From Periconia sp. R9002 (Eukaryota; Ascomycota; Dothideomycetes; Pleosporales; Periconiaceae): DNA of 30,563 nucleotides. The notes beneath the pieces were generated by a model that was given only the letters and a program-made list of their open reading frames with translations, was not told where the DNA came from and searched no databases. The DNA lies in contig JAMAHW010000170.1 in NCBI GenBank assembly GCA_023627715.1, positions 1 through 30,563 of the forward strand. Direction: 5' to 3'. Below, piece after piece: positions 12,501 through 20,971 of the stretch; position 1 is the stretch's first letter; each line of letters opens with the position of its first letter. The translations under genes were made by a program, and so were the position numbers.

Positions 12501-12710
12501 GTGGTAATCTTCTCGAATTTGATCATTGGCTTCTTGGGAAGATTCTCTCGCTTTGAATTTTCCGTTTTGATCGACTGCAGAATCGCCTTGGGCTGTATCG
12601 TGAGAGTACCAACATTTCTGTCCGAACTTGCATTTGCCTTTCTTTTGGAACTCAAAGCAGCGCTTGGGACACTTACCACCTCCGCGGCCTCTCTCTTTTC
12701 CGTTGGCCAT
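6590..12710 (-). CDS. ZNFX1/NFX1-type zinc-finger SF1 helicase (five exons)
   Basis: Exons (minus strand): 12710-10717, 10632-8741, 8693-8248, 8190-6766 and 6712-6590. The introns are 84, 47, 57 and 53 nt, and all junctions keep frame, giving ~1,959 residues. Order of domains: a CCCH finger (C18-x8-C27-x5-C33-x3-H37); Walker A GPPGTGKS at ~633-640; the Walker-B-like CEEAGEVLE at ~900; GDHEQLRP at ~926; VDNFQGEE at ~1138; LLSRAKHGMYIVGN at ~1174; then an NFX1-type Cys/His array from ~1250; and a C-terminal RZ finger (WYKCVKGHP, then CG, CPECGSPIGG, H) completed only by the last intron. The start ATG has A at -3 and G at +4. Relatives (ZNFX1, fission-yeast Hrr1, Neurospora SAD-3) act in RNA silencing, so an RNA-helicase role in small-RNA or antiviral pathways is likely by family. 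An in-frame TGA at 12479-12477 interrupts exon 1; it may be a lesion, readthrough or a 36-nt intron. Confidence 0.9.
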
Positions 12711-12731
12711 ACTTGAAGCTAATGGTTAGTA
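12711..12731 (-). promoter_or_regulatory. Possible 5'-leader intron 3' end before the helicase ATG
   Basis: Reading the minus strand towards the helicase start, a perfect TACTAAC branch-site consensus (12731-12725) is followed by an acceptor-like CCATTAG (AG at 12720-12719) and then eight bases to the ATG at 12710. This suggests that an intron ends just upstream of the start codon. The donor is not clear. GTAAAG lies only about 35 nt before the acceptor, and a more distant donor is possible. If the intron is real, the helicase may have an upstream non-coding or coding exon. Confidence 0.4.
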
Positions 12732-12864
12732 GAGCAGCTACCTGGAACTTTACGCTTTCCTCTTCTTTGGAGCGCAGGAGGAAAAGGTCATTTAGGAGAT
12801 TCCAGAATCGTGTTCGGAGACGGAAAAACCTTGGTCCGGCTATCATACAACTTTGTCTCCCTCT

Positions 12865-13035
12865 GGCCTATAATTTGCACGCGCTCATTGGCCGCCGTAT
12901 GATGATGATGTGATTTGACGAAGATGGTATTGGTTGTTGATACTGGTGTGAGGGGAGGAACCATGGTACGCGTCTTCAAATCAAATCATTATCATACAGC
13001 GGCTGCCGCCAATGAGCGCGTGCGAATTACAAGCC
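12865..13035. repeat. Imperfect inverted repeat, ~60-bp arms, upstream of helicase gene
   Basis: The left arm (12865-12923) and right arm (12974-13035) are reverse complements with a few mismatches, many of them C/T or G/A transitions, and a 50-bp spacer. A 15-nt core, GCACGCGCTCATTGG at 12877-12891, is matched perfectly by its complement at 13009-13023. The left arm starts ~155 bp upstream of the helicase start codon, so the repeat sits in its promoter or 5' leader. It could be the remains of a small foldback/MITE-type insertion or a hairpin-forming regulatory site. No flanking target-site duplication was identified. Confidence 0.75.
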
Positions 13036-13465
13036 ACAGGAAGGCTATGGTACGATGTAACTTCGTTTGTGCAACGCAAACAACTGATAATGCTTATCAC
13101 CGCCCATATAAGGTAAACACATAGGTAGCATTTCCCCAGGTGCACACTCTCCCGTGCAGCCGCCAAATTTTTGGGAAAGGCGCCTTTATATTGCTTGCTG
13201 TCGCAGGAGTAGGAGAGTTGGCCCGTTCGGTGCATACAGGAAGTTGTAGCTGCATGCTACCTGGGTAGCCATGGGGATCATTTCTGGTTCATACTTGTAT
13301 ATAACCAGTCGGTGTTTTTGTGCAGATGCCAGCTGATAGGTAGCACGAGACGATATGTACCGGTACTCCACATATTTCATTTCAATTACCGTCGCCTTCT
13401 GTTTGTTAAACATTCCTTCTTTCTATCACTCTCAAACAAACAGCTTGGATACTAAACATCATCTT
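13036..13465. other. Intergenic, no gene seen
   Basis: Short open frames on both strands have no family resemblance. The stretch lies between the helicase promoter region and the NLR-like motif frame. Confidence 0.4.
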
Positions 13466-13552
13466 TTAACTAGTAGCATGTCCAGCTGAACAGTGGATGA
13501 CGCCAGCCTGGAAGCCAGCGTTCGCACCGCCGAAGGATACCGCGGAGGCCAT
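13466..13552 (-). pseudogene. Short frame resembling the N-terminal motif of fungal NLR proteins
   Basis: Minus-strand ATG at 13552-13550 opens a 28-codon frame beginning MASAVSFGGANAGFQAGVI and ending at TAA 13468-13466. The S-F-G-x2-N-x-GFQ-x-G pattern resembles, from memory of the family, the short N-terminal motif of many fungal NACHT/NB-ARC (NLR) proteins, thought to act as an amyloid-type signalling element. In those proteins it is followed by a longer linker and a nucleotide-binding domain. Neither follows here, so this is probably the stranded 5' end of a lost NLR or patatin/NLR gene. The in-frame extension upstream of this ATG (to 13798) shows no extra motif. It could also be a chance match, given the short length. 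Confidence 0.35.
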
Positions 13553-13936
13553 GGTGTTGTTATTGAAGGAAACCTCTAAAGCGAGTGTTTGTGTCTGTGA
13601 TGGGGTTTGCAGTGGGTGTCTGCAGCAAAGTGCGCGGCGGCGCCTCAGCCCGCTTGAAGCGCAAGGCTGGAGGCTGAAGGCCGCCGCCAAGCACCAGCCT
13701 GGCTCTGATTTGTGATCCCTACAAGTCACACGAGGCAATTCACGTGATGCCACTTCGTCAGAGCCCAGCCACAACGCAACTGTCCCCGCCTCTAACATGC
13801 CTGACTAGACTGAACACACATCCTCTCACCTATGCGACCTTCTCGAGAGTTACAACATTTTTTCTTCTCTTCCCGCACAAATCTTTCTTGCCTACTATAG
13901 TAATACCTAATCCTTAACTTGGATGTTCTTCTCTTA

Positions 13937-14181
13937 ATGCGGCTTCTGCAGCTGGATGCGAAAGGCGAATGCAACCTTGTTGAATATGTTGGTAGCAACG
14001 TTCCACGCTATGCGGTTTTATCGCATACATGGGGGCCTGACGGCGATGAAGTTACCTTTCAAGATTTGATGAACCGCACAAGCAAAGACAAAGCTGGCTA
14101 CTGTAAGATTTGTTTCTGCGCGGAACGAGCCGCAGAAGACGGTCTTCAATTCTCCTAGGTAGAGACCTACTGCACTATACA
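13937..14181 (+). pseudogene. Truncated HET-domain (heterokaryon incompatibility) gene
   Basis: ATG at 13937 starts MRLLQLDAKGECNLVEYVG, followed by PRYAVLSHTWGPDGDEVTFQ and a stretch ending GYCKICFCAERAAEDGLQFS. This is the standard start of fungal HET-domain proteins (usual block: PRYAILSHTWG, then EVTFqDL, GY-KI-FC, DGL-y-WVDTCCID). The frame stops at TAG 14156-14158, exactly where a conserved Trp (TGG) is expected. The next codons, VETYCTI, still align with the VDTCCID block, so a TGG-to-TAG nonsense change is the simplest explanation. Beyond ~14181 similarity ends and the rest of the domain is missing. Intact HET proteins trigger cell death on allorecognition. This stub contains only the first third of the domain. 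Confidence 0.75.
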
Positions 14182-14889
14182 GACTCACCACCTACGACAA
14201 TGCCCCACGAAAAGGGTGGTGGCATATGCCGCCGAAAATGGCGGCAGAATGTATATAGCTTTTCAATACAAATGTATTAATAAAACGTATTAATATTTCC
14301 ATACTCATGCAACCGGAATCAGGCCCCCCTCTATGTAATGACTGAGCAACCCCTGAGCCAACGCGAGCCAGCGTGATTGTGCAGCAGGTCTGAAATTGGG
14401 CCCAATCAGCTCGTAGGGTTGTGAGGTGTCAAGGATTGACTAGTCCCATTTTCGGCCCACTATCTTCCGTGGCTTAGCTCTTTGACCCCATGTGCCGGCA
14501 ATACTTGTATCAGAATATCCAAAACTGGACCTGCACAGCCCCTGAGCATATACGAATGGGTCTGTTTAGGGAACTCGTTACTCGGCTATACTTTCCTAGT
14601 CACGTGCAGCTATGTTTCGGCCAAGGCTGCTGCCTTTCGGCTAAGCCACCTCCGTCAACCATCCGTCTCTCGTCACTCAAACATCACCTTTTCTAACTGC
14701 CATCTACGTATTCAAAGCTTTGCAGAGGTAAGAAGGCAATGTAGTTTATTGCCTATGCCTTACTTTTCGTATACACCCTCAACGTCTATCCAGGTTATTG
14801 ATAAATATAGCTAGGTCCTGGTTGTTCCCTTTACGTTCGATAGTACGCCAAAAACTGCAACAAGTGACACGCTGGGTAGCATTCGAGCC
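14182..14889. other. Intergenic with small stem-loop
   Basis: No gene is recognised. A perfect 6-bp stem (GCCGCC at 14228-14233, GGCGGC at 14240-14245, loop GAAAAT) and AT-rich repeats of TGTATTAATA type at about 14270-14300 lie just past the point where HET similarity ends, possibly marking a junction. A plus-strand frame at 14482-14814 has no family resemblance. Confidence 0.35.
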
Positions 14890-15015
14890 ATGTCTGGGTG
14901 GCAGAAATCAGCCTACATCTCCAGTGACGAGCTGAGTGACATCCTCAGCAGAAAGAGCAATTTCCGTACCCTCACCGCCGAACCCATCACTTTGGCCTGG
15001 GTCCACGCACAATGA
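14890..15015 (+). pseudogene. Duplicated 5' fragment of the kinase locus at 19.7 kb
   Basis: ATG at 14890 opens a 41-codon frame (MSGWQKSAYISSDELSDILS and onward) ending at TGA 15013. Bases 14929-15006 match 19713-19778 almost exactly apart from one ~10-nt indel. Both contain the coding stretch FRT-x-TAEPITLA in the same frame. At 19.7 kb this stretch lies just upstream of a Ser/Thr kinase domain, so 14890-15015 looks like the stranded N-terminal coding end of a kinase paralogue. Kinase similarity ends after about 15006 and I see no catalytic motif downstream. The fragment retains an ATG that the 19.7-kb copy lacks, so it may show the ancestral start. Confidence 0.55.
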
Positions 15016-15790
15016 GACTGGATTGGATCACCCTGGAATTGAGGATGTGTTGGATGAGGGTATATTCATGCGAAGATAGACACTAGGGCATTGAACCACT
15101 TAACCTGCTGAGACAGGAGCCAACATCTAGTACAACCGAAGAGGAGCTCGAGCCGCCGGAGAGGCGTGATATTACGGCATGCAACGCCCGTAAGTCGGCA
15201 AGAGAGGGGATATGACGTGGTATTTGGCTAACGGAGCGCTGACAGTGAGTGGAAGGATCAAATTCGAGTCAAACATGGCGCTGCCATGACCTCGTGAGCG
15301 GCTTAGGATTCACATAGGAGTGGGGCAACTTCATGCGTAGACGTCATACGGGAATCCTCGGAGTGTATTTTGCATGGATTCAAGGAAGAGCTGGAGCGGA
15401 TGGTGATGTGGCTGAACTTGATGGTAGAACCAGGTGGGGGAGATTCGTGCATGCCGGAACAACTGCGATTTCGAGTTGGACGGAGCTGGCCATTCCCTAA
15501 CCATTGTGGAAAACCTTGACAAAGTGTGCCCAGACCAATTTCCCGTAAGGCCCTCAGTCAAGAGGTGCAGCTTCCAGGCACACCTTATTCGATGTTCCGG
15601 AAGGTATTAGTGGCAATGTCCGACGGTCAGATCGCAAGATGTATTTATGCCGACCCACAGCCAGGGAGAAAGATGACCCCAATTATGGCGCTCTTCCGGC
15701 GGAGCTAGCGGCAGTCCATACTTATTGGAGGGAGGCTTGTAATTGGATGGCACGGGGATTTGGAGGTGACGGAAGGTGTAGCTGAGAGCG
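15016..15790. other. Intergenic or unrecognised decayed sequence
   Basis: Several short open frames exist (for example plus 15526-15708, minus 15331-15561), none with motifs I recognise. The region separates the kinase fragment from the HNH-like remnant and may be part of either decayed gene. Confidence 0.3.
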
Positions 15791-15794
15791 ACGC

Positions 15795-16340
15795 AGAGCA
15801 TTTCTTATGTCCGCCCTCAAACCGCGCCTTATACTGCCGCTTGGCCACCGAAGCCGCGTTCCAACGCTCGTCAAGCTGCCCACCCACGACGGGGACACAA
15901 TCGACTACGATGCAGCCCTCACCATCTGCGGCATCATCTGCAACAACTAGAGCACCGGCTAGTTCGCTTCGCGCGCTCAGCCCACGGCAGCAACGTGTGC
16001 GAGCGAGGTGCGCACTTGGTCGCCACCGACGGCGACATCTTCTACTTTGTCAGCCATTGCACTTGTCAGTCACAGCCACAGTCAATTCGCCATAGCCGCG
16101 CGCCGCTGACAAGTCACTTTCTGCAGACAAATACCCCGTCTGCATCTCGTGGGGTCACTGGCGCGTCCCTGAGATCGACGCCGACCTCCCCTCCGCCTTC
16201 TCCACCCTCCCTATCGATCCCCCACCACACTCACTCCGCAACGGCGGCTATATGGAGGACCCTAAGAGCCGCGACTAGTCGTGCCGTGTCTCGGGCATTA
16301 TGAACTTACGCAAGCAATCGCACCTGGTCCCGGTAGGCGA
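15795..16340 (+). pseudogene. Probable remnant of an HNH-type nuclease-domain gene
   Basis: Protein-like segments run through this stretch in changing frames. One near 15850-15950 reads LPTHDGDTIDYDAALTICGI. From 16126 one frame reads DKYPVCISWGHWRVPEIDAD, passes a TAG at 16276-16278, and continues SCRVSGIMNLRKQSHLVPVG to 16338. The spacing of a xPVxxSxxHWRxP block, then RD-x-SCRVSG and xxSHLVP, recalls fungal HNH_2-type proteins, in which RD-x-RC-x-TG and xxAHLVP precede the nuclease His residues. I could not find the downstream part of such a protein. The assignment is from remembered family patterns and should be treated as tentative. The gene is clearly not intact. Confidence 0.4.
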
Positions 16341-17022
16341 GAGGGAGGGGGAATAGCAAGGCCTAGGTGCGCACGACTTCATGCGATCAGTTATGTGCCT
16401 AGGGGGTAGATGTTGAGGTGTGTAGTGTGCTCGCGGATTGGGTTGGCCAGGTCAACTCCCGAGGCCATTGCGTCGCCATAGCTCCCCAGTCGCAGTGGGC
16501 GCCGGGCATGGGTGCTGGCTGTTCAGCTGACGTCTCGAGTGGGCGTTTGCGTGCTATAATTTGCGTTAATTCCAAATTTGGGATTCTCACTGTTGCCGTC
16601 TTTTTGTGCAAATTTATGATGTAACTTACCAATAGTGGCTGATATATCTGTGGCCATGTGAAGGATTTGGTCGCACTGGTATGTGTAAATTTGTCATGCT
16701 AGCAATAATTTATGACGAGTGGGTTTGCATTGCGTGCGTGTTGTCTTGGTGTAGTCACCCTGACGCCAACTGGAAGGTTCATCGGGGGTCGGTGAATCAT
16801 TTTCGCCGGTGGTGATTCTCCGGCTTCGAAGAATTTCCGGCTTGGCATGGTCTCCGTCGCGCCGTCGGCACATCGCGTTCCAGCCATCTCTCACTCTCAA
16901 ACGCCCATACGCGATTCCGCCCTCAACACCCCTCTCCACGGGTCTGCCTCGCTCATCATTTCACAGCGGTTCATATCGTCATTTCTATTGACTACCTCGG
17001 GCGTTCGCTGCGCTCTCGCACC
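16341..17022. other. Intergenic, promoter region of the FunK1 gene
   Basis: No gene is seen. The last ~130 bases before the FunK1 ATG are rich in pyrimidine runs (CGCCCTCAACACCCCTCTCC), as is common in fungal promoters without a TATA box. No specific operator is recognisable. Confidence 0.4.
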
Positions 17023-19445
17023 ATGACCGATGAGTCGCGATCAAAGGTAATCAAGGCAAATCCCATTGGCAAAGGACTTGATACCTTCCGCGACTCTTTC
17101 GAATTCAAATGCAGGGGCCTAGCTATCACAGGCGCTGATGCATTGTACCATATTAGTGGGGAAGGTACGGCTCAACATCAACCTCGCGAGACTTCCTAAC
17201 ATCAACAGGACGGAAAAATTCCCTTCTTGACCTGATAGCCGCTTTGCAGGGTCTTTCTGCCACACGTTCGCTGCCGTCGAATCAGGGTAATAGGGATCTC
17301 TTCGGCGACCTATTAGCGCTGAGTTCAGCGGTCTACTCCGACAACTCCGACACCAAGCATATCCTACCGCTCCTCAGAGCAGTCCTCAACAACGAGCCCG
17401 ATGAAGCCATATGGGACAGTGTCTATGCCGCCATCGCCGCGTCCACAACTTTCACATTCGCCAAACCCACGACTCCTCCGCTGTCCGCCCCATCCCTCGC
17501 CGCCTCCTTCCAGCAGACGCCATGGCTGCACAACACGGGCAGCTTCGCGAACTCTACCGAACACCGCAAATATGTGGACGGCGTGTTAAAGGAGGAGCTA
17601 GGACAGCTATACATCGGAGTCCCCGGTTTCTTCGATGCCTACTTCGGAAGCGTCCCAGGTCTGGAGTCGGTAGCACAGGCCGTGTTCGACAAGTGCAAAG
17701 AAGGGGATAATCCGCTCTACCAAGAGGAGAGCGGCTGGCAGGGCTGGCCTGAAGGCGCTAAGGAACGCGACGTCTTAAGCTGGTTTGCGCCTCTTACTGG
17801 CCAGCTCTTGGACTTCGCAGCAGAGAGTCAGCCCGCCTCCAGGCTTCGACGGCGGCCGCTGGCACAACCCCACCAGCCCGTGCAAGGCTCCACCGCTGAC
17901 CGCAAGTTAGATGTCGGCTTCGTAGACGACCCGAGCGCCGGCGTCGATTCCAAGTGCCACTGGTCGCAGATCCTCATACCCGGAGAACTCAAGAGCAATC
18001 CGTCGGCAGACAGAGCGTCCAAAGCGTGGCTTGACCTGGGGCGATATGCGAGAGAGGTGTTCGCGGCTCAGGATAGCCGCCGCTTCGTGCTCGGCTTTAC
18101 CCTGTGCGGGTCGCTCATGCGGCTGTGGGAATTCGACCGACTGGGCGGCATCGCGTCTGAACAATTCGATATCAACGAAGATGGACTACAGTTCGTATCC
18201 GCCGTGCTCGGATTCCTGTGGCTGAACGAGGAGCAACTTGGATTTGACCCTACCATCATTACAGCCGGGGACAAGCGGTACATCGAAATCGAACGAGACA
18301 ACCACACCGAGCGACTCGTCATAGACGAAGTTGTGAAACGGGTACCCTGTGTCGCCGGTCGAGCGACAACCTGCTGGAGAGCACATCGCGAGGGAGACGA
18401 TTCGCGAATATCTCTAGTGATCAAGGACTCATGGCAATTCACGGAACGCGAGGAGGAGGGCGAATTGCTGCGCGAGGCCACTGCCATGGACGTGGTCAAC
18501 GTCGCGAGATACTATCACCACGAGACGGTCTGTGTGGCCGGCCAGGACGACGATATCCGCGGAAACACACGACGTAGCCTAGACATAACAAAAGCAACAA
18601 ACTACAGGCCGGAAAGCTCGGTGCCGCCTCCAAGCACGGCCGGGCGTCGCATCTCGCGGATAGGCCGGAGTAATAGCGTCGCCGGGCGCAAGCGGTCCTC
18701 CAGCTGCACCGGCGCATCATTTCCGCCTACCAAGCGAACCTGTTCGAGCTCTCCAACAAAGGGCGGAAGGGCGACAGCAAATCGGGTGCATCGTCGCGTC
18801 ATCGTCCGTGACTATGGGAAGGCCATATACAAAGCAAGCTCCCGGACTAGCCTTCTCGCTGCGTTAGAAAGCTGCATTGAAGGATACGAGTCGTTGCACA
18901 CACGAGCCGGTATGCTACAACGTGATATCTCACCGAACAATCTCATGATGAACGAAGAGGATGATAACCCCTCCTGGAGCGCGTTCTTAATTGACCTTGA
19001 CCTTGCCATCAAGGAGCAGCGGGAGCAGTCTTCAGGAGCGCGAGGGAAGACCGGCACACGAGCATTCATGGCGATTGGTGCGCTTCTAGACGACGAAGAG
19101 CCGCATTCATTCATGCATGATCTGGAGTCGTTCTTCTGGGTGTTATTCTGGATATGCATTCACTACAACGGATCGCAAGAGAGGGTAGTACCACGATTCG
19201 ACAAATGGAATTTTGCGGATACGGAGGAGCTAGCTACAATGAAATTGGGAATTGTATCTGATGATGCAATCTTTCACAAAACTGCCCAGGAATACTTCAC
19301 GGAATATTACCAGCCATTCATCCCATGCATCAAAGAATTGCGGAGGAAGATATTCCCTAATGGTGGGAGATGGAGGGATCCAAATCTGAAGTTATACTCT
19401 GAGATGAAAGAGATACTTCGGGCAGCACGGGATGACTTGAAGTAA
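17023..19445 (+). CDS. Fungal-type protein kinase (FunK1 family)
   Basis: Exon 1 is 17023-17164 and exon 2 is 17209-19445. The 44-nt intron has a GTACGG donor, a CCTAAC branch site and a CAACAG acceptor, and the spliced frame gives 792 residues. FunK1 proteins are large fungal kinase-like proteins, abundant in some genomes and mostly without known substrates. Visible landmarks are LVIKDSW (ATP-site Lys ~453), GELLREAT (helix-C Glu ~470), MLQRDISPNNLMM as the catalytic loop (QRD in place of HRD; Asp ~620, Asn ~625), FLIDLDLAIK as the metal-binding DFG equivalent (DLD, ~643-645), and HDLESFFWVLFWICIHYNG, a block typical of the family. A Ser/Arg/Pro-rich, probably disordered insert (~500-570) separates the two lobes. 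The start follows GCACC and precedes a good splice site. No stop or frameshift is seen, so the gene looks functional. Confidence 0.93.
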
Positions 19446-19712
19446 TTAGAGGGATAAGAAGATGTATCATAGGCGTGTTCGAGAACTATGATGTACGATA
19501 CGAAAGTGACGGTTCATGTATGAATCATGTTCTCGATTTCATACTGCGTGCGTCGAGTGGCAAGTTGCCATCCTCAAACGGCCGTCTAGCCGACTAATAT
19601 ATGCGATGTTGCGCGTTTGCTAAATCGCTTAGTGTGCATCCTGCACTGTCTACAATGGAGTCAGCTGCACCCACGTGAAGCAACTCTTGCGCTGCGATTG
19701 ACATCCCATTCC

Positions 19713-20971
19713 GAGCTGAGTGACAGCCTGCAATTCCGTACCCCCACCGCCGAACCCATCACTTTGGCCGGGGTCCACACGAGGGGCTGACGTTCCGAGC
19801 AGTCGACGAAATGGTAACTTGCGGGAGGGGGAGCTAGGCAAAGCAAGAAATGGAACGGTCTATCAGGTGGTGGAGGCGACCTCCAGGAAGATCTATGCTG
19901 CAAAGAAACCGTACTATATGGCGTCCGACTCCGGTATCAAGCTTGTAGAGCGTTTCAAACGTCTGGAGGCAGAGTACGACATGCTAGTAAAGCTTAAGCA
20001 CGTAAGTCTATGTCTGCTAATTCAGGATTCTCGGTATTCTAGATACTGACCATGCTTCCGCAACCTTAGTCGCACATAGTCAAAGCCGTAGAGCTACTGC
20101 TTGTTGCCGACAACATACAACTCCCCCCATGGATGATTATGGAGTACATCGAGAACAGCCTGGACAGTGCTCTCATCCATTTGAAAGGCGCCCGAAGCCT
20201 CCTCGTCGTACCTCACTTCATTAAAGCGGTGGAATTCATGCACGCCAAGAACTATGTGCACCGCGATATAAAGCCCGGGAATATTCTAATCCAGTGGGTC
20301 AACGGCCAGCCAGTCCTTAAGATAGCCGATGTGGGAACTATGGAAGAGGCGGATGAAGACCTTACGACCTTTACCGGCACACCTTTATACATGGCCCCGG
20401 AGTGCTGGTCTACCACACGACGGTATGGCGGGGAAGTGGACATGTGGGCGGTGGGCCTGGTGCTGCTGCAGCTTTTCACCGACTGGGATCCTGTAAAGGA
20501 CGAGGCGTGGGTCAATGGCCCATTTGGGAAATTTAATGAGCTAGGCTTCTCAGCCTGGATCAGCAAGGTGCTGAGGCCCTTCATAGCGACAGCGGTCCCC
20601 GAGTCTATCCAACAATTTCTCAGAGGATTGCTCCGCGAGTCGCCCCAAGACAGATGGACTGCGGCTAGATGCCAGACGTGGGTAAAGGAAGATTTATGCC
20701 ATATATCGACAGCGCTATTGACGAAGCCAGTTGTAAGAGGAGGCGAGACTTAGACCAGGAAGATCCTGAAGATGAAGACAAGCCCAGAAAAATCCAGAGC
20801 AGCAAGCCTACCCTGGACATGATTCGTGCAGACCCCGCCAGAAATGAGATGAATTCTCTTCTATATAATCAGACGACGGCAGCGGACACCCTTCCGGACA
20901 CGTTGCCTTGGGATGCTGCGTATGAGCCGCAGAACCAGGACCCTAACGGCGGATCAGTGACACCGACCTAG
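19713..20971 (+). pseudogene. Ser/Thr protein kinase with intact core and frameshifted ends
   Basis: The catalytic core is read from 19720-20001 and 20070-20753 across a 68-nt intron (GTAAGT, CTGAC branch, CCTTAG). Landmarks are ELGKARNGTVYQVV (nucleotide loop, only partly glycine-rich), YAAKK (Lys), YVHRDIKPGNIL (catalytic loop), IADVG (DFG equivalent), TGTPLYMAPECW (activation segment) and DMWAVGLVLLQLF. Two lesions are apparent. Upstream there is no ATG in the kinase frame, and conserved N-terminal coding (ELSDSLQFRTPTAEPITLAG) lies in another frame. Downstream, the kinase frame ends at TAG 20751-20753, but a 2-nt AT expansion near 20700 would explain this: removing it joins WVKEDLCHI to DSAIDEASCKRRRDLD and a C-terminal tail running to 20971. 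The core could still be expressed as a truncated kinase. It follows FunK1 in the same orientation after ~270 bp. Confidence 0.7.

Noticed and set aside
18068..18499. 143-codon minus-strand Ser/Arg-rich frame
   Set aside because: It is antisense to the FunK1 kinase gene; its Ser/Arg richness mirrors the sense strand.
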